Origin: Chloranthus sessilifolius
Taxonomy: Eukaryota; Streptophyta; Magnoliopsida; Chloranthales; Chloranthaceae
Direction: 5' to 3'
Length of the DNA: 64,000 nucleotides
Assembly (NCBI GenBank): GCA_021018995.1
Contig: CM037585.1
Coordinates: forward strand, 70,868,646 to 70,932,645
The notes below the pieces were generated by a model. The model was not told the origin of the DNA. It worked only from the letters and a program-made list of their open reading frames with translations, and ran no database searches. This document shows, piece by piece, positions 57,691 to 64,000 of the stretch (position 1 is the first letter of the stretch; every line of letters starts with the position of its first letter). A program made the position numbers and the translations under genes.

Positions 57691-59476
57691 CATTTTATCT
57701 TAGTGAATGGGACAATGATGTTAACCCTTAACACATCCATAGGCTTCCAAGCCTTTATATCTACCTTCCTTGAAACAATACCAGCCTACTACACCCCTCT
57801 CCCCAGAACTCCCCTCTTCCCCTCCCTCCACTTTCCATCATGCACCTTCCTCACCTTTCCAACCCGTACCCTCTTCTTCACATACCCAACCTCCTATCTC
57901 TGACACACTACCCCTTATCCTTTCCCTTATCCAAGACATTCAAGCCCAGCTATCCACCAATACCCAAAAATAGGATCAGATGCAAACTGAACTAACCTCC
58001 ATCCAATCCACCCTACACACCTTAACTAACCCACCCATCCCTCCACCACCCACTTCACCCCCTGGTCCTGTCCACTGACAGACATACACAAATAGACTTC
58101 CCTCCTGACTCATCACCCCCCCACAATCACTATTAACTCTTACCCACTCATTTCCTTTAATCCCTTTCACAATTCCCATTTTCCATCCCCATCACCCCCC
58201 AACTCCTATTGAGACTACACCCTTTTCCTTTCCCCTATACCCTCCATCCCCTCTTATCCTACCCCCTCCCACCTTCTCTACCAAATCTACACAAATAGAC
58301 CCAGAACCTGACCCCATTCTCCCATAACTTGACTTCCCTAATATCATCCCCCCTTCTCCCCCCCAAGACCAAGCACACTTTCCTCCTTCCACCTCCTATC
58401 TACCCATAGCACCAAAACATCATTTTTACAGCCCTCCCTACCTCACCATCCTCCATCACATGAGGGATAATGCTTACCTGAGGAAGGATGTCCTGAGGGG
58501 CATGGCCAAGCTTCACTAATCAATTGAGACTCCCCTGCTGGAGCAGATTGATAAAATGATGGAGGAACACTGACAGCAGCTTCTGGGCATCTCATTGGGG
58601 TGGACTAACATTTTGAACGCCTACCAAAAGGCCAAGGCTACTGCTACTTATCATCAGATAAATAGGGAGTATGAGAAATCCAGTGCTGCTGTAGCGAATG
58701 CCCGGGCAAGAATGCTTGAAAAATGGCTTAACAATGCACAGGAGATCTAAAAAATCCAAAAGGAGATCCATGAGACTGACATCCTCAAACATCAAATCCA
58801 GATAGCCTCATTGGAATCCGCATTGGCTGCTACCAGAAATGTCCCTCTACAGCCGACCCCCATCTCTGTTCACATGCCTGAGCCTGAGCCAACTACTCAG
58901 CTCCACACTTACTGTTTGAGGACCACCTAAGCCCAACAAGACAAAGGAAAAGCTCCTGCTTCACCTCCCATGGAGCAGCCTCCAACTACAGAGCAACCTA
59001 TCCCTACCACGGCCTCTGCTGAACCACCATAGAAGCAAACTTATCCTCAGCGAAGGAAAGTCACTGCTAAGAGGTCTGCTCCCAAAGCTGTCCCTTTAAA
59101 AATTGGCAAAATGATCTGAAGGTCCATCCGAGTCCACTGAAAGAAATCGATGGTCCCTAAAGCCGAAGCTAAAGGAAAAGGGAAATCCCCAGTGGTCCCC
59201 ATTGCAGAAGCAGAAGCGAAAGGCAAAGGGAAAGAAAAATCCCCTACCACCCCCCTTGCTAAGCGCAAAGGAAAAGCCCCTCAAGAACTCAAGGAACCAA
59301 AAGTTCCCAAGCCACTAAAAGTAAGGGTGAGGGCACCTAAAGCTCCAACTGCACAGAAAACACCAGTCAAAAAGAAAAAGGAGAGGGAGGAAAAGAAGAA
59401 ACAGGATAGAGCTTCCCTTAAGGCACAGGCTAAAAGGATGGGCTGGGATTTCCTTACAGATTCGGAATCAGATTAG
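57691..59476 (+). pseudogene. Degenerate ORF3 (C-terminal two thirds), family B
   Basis: Collinear with 27130-25362 (minus) of element E: Pro/Ser/Thr-rich stretch with PPSTFHHAPSSPFQPVPSSS, a coiled-coil-type segment with NNAQEI and KEIHETDILKHQIQIASLES, then the basic tail 59150-59476 (KAEAKGKGKSPVVP ... GWDFLTDSESD). The basic N-terminus and the central RRTPI domain are not present in this copy. Several interruptions. Confidence 0.7.
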
Positions 59477-60119
59477 ATCCCAATTTTTAGATTGTAGATT
59501 AGGATTTTCTTCATCTCACTACATTTGTAAATATTTTCTTCCACTTTAATAGAATTTCTAGTTTTTGTCTATTGCTCTGTTCTGTTTGCTTCTTTCTGTT
59601 TGTTTGCTAGTTTTCATTTTATTCTTTTTTGCCATTCATGGGAGAAGAGTTTAGGGAGGCTATGTTTCTTTGAAATAGTAATCCATGTGGAGGATAGATG
59701 TAGATGGTGGCTATATAAATCTGTGCAAATACCTACCTCAGGGATTTCAATGGCTTCCTTTTCAAATTGATGAGCCATGTCAGGCTACCTTGCGGAGATC
59801 CCCAGCTCAGCTGTGCGAGAAATATACTCCACTCATCACTGATTGTTCTTCACGAGGATCCCCGCGTGATACACTGACCCCTTTAAATACCATGCCTATC
59901 TTTACACAGTTAGTTAATGCTCATTCTCTTTTCCAAAGATCCAGTTGTGTGTTTCTTCTTTCCCCACACAAAGCTCATTTATTGCCAAGTTTGAAAAGGG
60001 GCACAATTTCAATTCCGCCGATTCATGTTCCCTCGTCCCCCTCTTTTAAATCCGCCATCAGTCCCTTTTCATCTCATCCCTCCTATTCTAACCCTAGAAG
60101 TCCATACCTCCTCACACAA
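59477..60119 (+). other. Conserved block after ORF3, upstream of a small ORF
   Basis: 59640-60119 is collinear with 25200-24830 (minus) of element E. It contains CGCGA-like words (59795-59870: TTGCGGAGATCC, CACGAGGATCCCCGCGTG), TTTAAATA-type sequences (59882-59890, and CTCTTTTAAAT at 60042-60052) and CTAACCCTAG just before the small ORF. Looks promoter-like; no transcript evidence. Confidence 0.45.
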
Positions 60120-60239
60120 ATGGCGGATGACAACCCCTTCGGGTTCCCAATCAAATTCTACCCCATCTGGGAAGATCCCCCACCACCAAAGGAGCCGGAC
60201 CCCTTGAAATTTATCTGGGATGAATTTGACGAGGTCTAG
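60120..60239 (+). CDS. Small acidic, Pro-rich ORF (39 aa) in the 3' region of family B
   Basis: Begins MADDNPFGFPIKFYPIWEDP and ends in FIWDEFDEV. The ATG follows a TTTTAAAT-type sequence by about 70 bp and a CTAACCCTAG word. Highly charged, with four prolines in a row; no signal peptide or membrane segment. The equivalent place in element E has the same upstream sequence but no comparable ORF, and element C shows none. Not a recognised family. It may be a real accessory peptide, the remnant of a longer gene, or chance. Confidence 0.3.
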   Translation: MADDNPFGFPIKFYPIWEDPPPPKEPDPLKFIWDEFDEV

Positions 60240-62158
60240 CGGATCCTCGCCAAGGAGGAAAAGCAAAAGAGAAAATGAGAGAAGAGAGAAAAGAAGAAAA
60301 AAATGGCACTACCTGCATCTCCCCCTCCATCTTCCTCAAACCCTCCCCTGGCTACACATTGATCCCCCCCCCCCATTTTGTCTTTTCCTTTTCCATCATT
60401 TTGTCATATTTTCTTTTTATTTTAATGAAAGTTTCTTTTAGTTTTATATTGTTCCATTTGCATTTTTTGCTTCTCTCTCTTCTTCTGTGTTTATTTCTGT
60501 CTGTCTGCTTGAATTCCACTATTTTTTTTATCGCCTCTGAACCAGTGAGGACACTGCTCCGAATGGTTTGGGGGTGTGGCAGTCTACCAATAAAATAGTT
60601 AATTTTAGTATAGAAATGGTGGTATAACTGAGATGAATAAAGCTAATTTCCACTTAACTTGATACAATGAGGAAACATGTAAAAAATTTAAATATTTTTG
60701 CAGACTTTTAGAAACAGAAAAAGGTTGATCTTGACACCACCATGAAGCTAATATTAGAAATTTTTGTCAGTTAGTACTCAGTGAACCTAAGAGGAGAGAA
60801 ACAAACACACCTCATGGGTTAAATTTGATGATCATACCTAGTGAGATTTGGGCCCAAAATTTTCTTTTGAAGAGTGCTTTTGGCATTATTTTTGCTCTAA
60901 GGACTGATTGAATCAGGACTTCTTCACTAGAAGTTGTGCAACTCAAAATCAAAACTAATTGACAGCACTCATGAGACTAAGGAAATGATCCAAGGCCCTC
61001 ATTTGGACAGTTTGAGCTTAAAAATCAAACCTTTTAAAATCTGCCCTTTTGCATACACTAGTTGAGCTTTAAAATCATATTCTTTCTTTCACAAACACCA
61101 GAAAACTTGCACCTTAACCTCATTACCTGAGTCAACCTTACCCTCACTCTGACAATTCAGAAGGTAAGGGAGAAGGAGATAAAGATACTGAGAATGGTCC
61201 AATATTCTGTGGAAGGTGAAAACAAGCAACTTTTGAACAGCTGTGTATCAATGGCAGTTGTGTGGCATTTCATCAAAAGAATGAATACAGAAAATAAAAA
61301 GAGAAAAAGAAAGAGAAGTCTAGAGAACATCATCATCTGAAAATTAAAAAGAAGAGGAGAAGCTGACCACTTTGTCTCTAAAATAGAAGAGGAAGATGAA
61401 GTTTTTACTGGAATGAAGGTTGTGAAGTCATGAACCACTCCTTACCTTGCTGATTTCTCAATTTGGATTCCCTTTTTAGCCCTTTTATTCTTTACACCCC
61501 TCAGCCATAAGCCACATTACAACCCATTCTAAAAGACCTTATGGATCCAAAGTCAAATGAGCTATCATATGAAGATGAAGAGTTGCCCAATCTATGGTGA
61601 AAATCCTTGAAGATGTCAAAAATTAGAAGCTTGGCCTATGCTCATGCTTGCAAGCCCATTTCGGGTCTGCAACTTCTCTTGAGCTGTTGAGAATGAGAAC
61701 ACCCTCAGGTTATTAATGTTGAGAGATAGCCCAAGTGAGAATTGGGTCTGAATTTTAACCCCATTAGGGAAGTATCCAACCTGGATTTTGAGTTAAAGGC
61801 AAGCAGAGTACTAATTTTTATACATTGAAATTCTAATGTTAAATGAATGGTGGTCAGGCAAACACATGTTAACTTAAGTTCTAAATGCTTTGCAAACATT
61901 GCTGCAGTTTCCTCTAAGTGTTAAATGGGTGTGGAATGAAACTTTAAACATTTAAATCTGTGTTGTCATTATCTGCACTATACTTAACTGATTTTAATGG
62001 TGAAGTTTGTGGGTGTCTTCACTGAAAACCCTCAGGAGACTTCACTCCTCCACTAGGGATCACCTAGGGGTTTAAAAGGCTTGGTACATATGCTAAATGT
62101 ATCCGTGATCCCTATGAAAGTGGCGTTTACAGCTTTGCTAAGGGACCAGCAAATATTA
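60240..62158 (+). mobile_element. 3' non-coding region of the family B element with extra polypurine-like tract
   Basis: A poly-C run at 60366-60375 matches the G-run 24734-24746 of element E. The extra tract GGTTTGGGGGTGTGGC lies at 60565-60580, 1.59 kb before the true one. 61540-62158 is collinear with 29041-29703 and inverse to 23547-22902. Confidence 0.7.
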
Positions 62159-62665
62159 GGTTTGGGGGTGTATTAAGACCTGAAAAGTACCACTTTCCAC
62201 CCCTTAATTTAATCTCTGTTAGACCCTTAATCATTTAATAAAAGTATTTTAAGCATGTTCTGTAGGTAATAAGCAGCAGCTGCCAATAAACCCCTAGCCA
62301 TGCTAAGAAGCTCATTGTTGCCCCAGAACTACCTCAGCAGAACGAAGGATGAACCCAGACAGAGAGTTGGCTGAAGCACAGGCACATCCAAGCAGAAATA
62401 AATCAAGAAGAATGCCTCGCACAAATGTCGCAGGGTTCAATTGAGCCAGAGATAATCGCGGTCTTCTAGAGGAAGCACAACAACTGGTCCCGCAGTTTGC
62501 TCATCGTTCTCACACGGTTTGGTGCCAGAAAGAATTGAAAAGCAGGCTTCGTGAGGTCCTCGCAAGGCTCAGTCTAAAGCATTCGCGCAGTCTCGGCAAG
62601 CTCAAAAGAAGAACCGTTAAGCTTCGCGCGACTCACTCAGAAGAGAGAGCTTCAGGTATTCCTGC
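62159..62665 (+). mobile_element. Polypurine tract and truncated family B 3' LTR
   Basis: GGTTTGGGGGTG at 62159-62170 is followed by TATTAAGACCTG, matching the 34938 LTR start. About 495 bp of LTR, collinear with 34938-35450, end at CTTCAGGTATTCCTGC, after which Tat sequence resumes. Confidence 0.85.
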
Positions 62666-64000
62666 GCCCTCATCATGCTGCCCTAAGATACATCATGCTG
62701 CCTTAAGATGCATCCCATCGAAACTTCCGTCGTGGAGAGATACATTAAGAGTGGTCTCCTCAGCTCAGGTGGTACCAAAATAGGTGGGTTAAGGAGGTAG
62801 GTTTTGATTTTATCGAACACTGCCTGGCAGTCGTCGTTCCATTCAACGGTGAGTTCTTTCGAAGTAGCTTGAAGATCGACGTGCAGATTGGTGTTAGCTA
62901 TGCAATGAACTGACTAATATATTTTATCCTACCCAAGAACCCTCTGACCTCTTTCTCAGTAGATGGTGGTGACATTTCTATGATAGCTTTAACCTTGATT
63001 GGGTCGACCTCGATCCCTCTCCTGCTGACGATGAATCCTAATACTTATCCTGACATGGCGCCAAATGTGCACATCTGTGGATTCAGACGTAACCTATATT
63101 TTCTTAGCCTCTCAAATAGCTTCTGGAGGTTTACCAAGTGATTGCTTTGCTTTGATGACTAGGCTATCATGTCATCGATGTACACCTCAATCTCTTGGTG
63201 CATCATGTCGTGAAACAGCGTAGTCATAGCTTTCTAGTACATTACACCGGCATTCTTCAACCTAAACGACATGACTCGGTAGCAAAAGGTTCCCCATGGA
63301 GTGATAAATGTCGTCTTCTCTCAGTCCACCTCTGCCATCATAATTTAATTGTATCCTAAAAATCTATCCATAAAAGAAAGCATCCCGAGCTTGGTAGTGT
63401 TATCAACCAAGATGTCGATGTGCGACAATGGGAAATCGTTCTTCGGGCTCGCCCGATTCAAATTGCAAAAATTGATACACATGCAAACCTGAGAGGCTGC
63501 TCCTTTACTTATTTGGATGGAGGAAGTTGACTGATACAGCTCTTTGGAGTCAGCCTTCATCATGTTGATCCCAAATTCGTATGAGATTACATCCTCAAAC
63601 ATTAACACAGTTTTATGGTGATTTACCACAGGGGGAGTTTGTTTAGGTACGAATCGTCATTCTTCAAAGAGGGATAACATGACCAGGTCTATTTCTAGGC
63701 TGGGAAGGGTGATGTGGGGATTGGTGGGGTGAACCGGTGCTTCAAGCTTGTGTGGGGTTAATTGGATTACCCCATTCCGATCAATTTTTACAACCCCGAC
63801 ACTCACGAATGAGTCTCTAATGTGGGGCCTGGGACAGGGTTTTTCCTCTATGTGTATCCCCCTAGCACTCGCAGTTGTCGTTCCACGGGCTTTCCCCTTA
63901 GCCTCCCTAACCTCTTCTTCCGTGGGCTTATAACCTAGCCCAAATCTGACATTTTGGCTCTTGGCTGTGGCAAGCTCTCTTCTTCCCTATAACCGGGGTC
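62666..64000 (-). mobile_element. pol: Tat-lineage reverse transcriptase region, continuing off the window
   Basis: Minus-strand RT with VCMCINFCNLNRASPKNDFP (63490-63430) and a catalytic YIDDMIA (around 63183-63163). Upstream sequence to 64000 is the linker before RT. 62670-62760 repeats the sequence immediately left of element B (34864-34937), including CCCATCGAxACTTCCGTCGT, so RT here and RNase H at 34937-34756 look like two sides of one interrupted pol. Several breaks. Confidence 0.8.

Noticed and set aside
1-64000. tRNA, rRNA, snoRNA genes
   Set aside because: No cloverleaf or rRNA-like sequence noticed on either strand; the tRNA-Asp-like words are primer-binding sites only.

Overview
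This window is plant repeat DNA, almost certainly an intergenic block of a large angiosperm genome. I see no intact host gene, tRNA or rRNA. Nearly everything can be assigned to Ty3/Gypsy LTR retrotransposons of two lineages, nested in one another. Athila-like elements have primer-binding sites matching tRNA-Asp, very long LTRs of 1.8-2.6 kb, gag-PR-RT-RH-INT order and a third ORF after integrase. Tat-like elements have an extra RNase H and accessory genes on the opposite strand. All copies are fossils with interrupted reading frames.

Layout. 1-1831: Athila-type LTR (+). 1832-3030: truncated Tat-type LTR (+). 3048-8400: LTR pieces of other families, plus a fragment resembling 12.2-12.5 kb. 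8429-9954: Tat-type LTR (-), with its polypurine tract at 9955 and, further in, a repeat-rich 3' region (about 10-12 kb). On the + strand, antisense to that element, follow two degenerate intron- or multi-segment genes: a plant mobile domain (PMD) gene (13.3-15.7 kb) and a DUF7745-like gene (16.4-18.0 kb). 19058-33711: a knot of Athila-like pieces: an LTR fragment, a minus-strand element with ORF3, an inverted 3' end, then a plus-strand 5' half. 33712-34937 and 62666-64000: minus-strand Tat pol (integrase zinc finger, extra RNase H, RNase H, RT), which may be the same element whose 3' end is at 8.4-19 kb, split by about 27.7 kb of Athila-like insertions. Inside that split lie the 5' part of element B (34938-38306), the best-preserved element C (38307-52590, minus strand, LTRs about 1% different over most of their first 790 bp), and a strongly eroded plus-strand internal region ending in a cleaner ORF3, 3' region and truncated LTR (to 62665).

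Most interesting signal. Several families carry an array of short, family-specific, palindromic CpG-containing motifs in U3. In the two families best preserved here, the same motif is arrayed a second time directly upstream of the accessory gene(s), next to TATA-like and telo-box-like sequences: TTCGAA-type in element C (LTR and ORF3 leader) and a CAACTATTAGTTG-type in the Tat element (LTR, PMD leader, DUF7745 leader). This suggests that accessory genes have their own promoters and share a cis-code with the LTR, as would be expected for an element-encoded sequence-specific regulator or anti-silencing factor comparable in logic to VANC of Arabidopsis VANDAL transposons. That functional reading is inference.

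Other notable points: a second polypurine-like tract about 1.6 kb upstream of the true one in three elements; a 36-nt hairpin abutting the Tat polypurine tract; a conserved 39-codon ORF after ORF3; and an abrupt loss of sequence quality or conservation between about 51.6 and 57.7 kb that may be an assembly problem.
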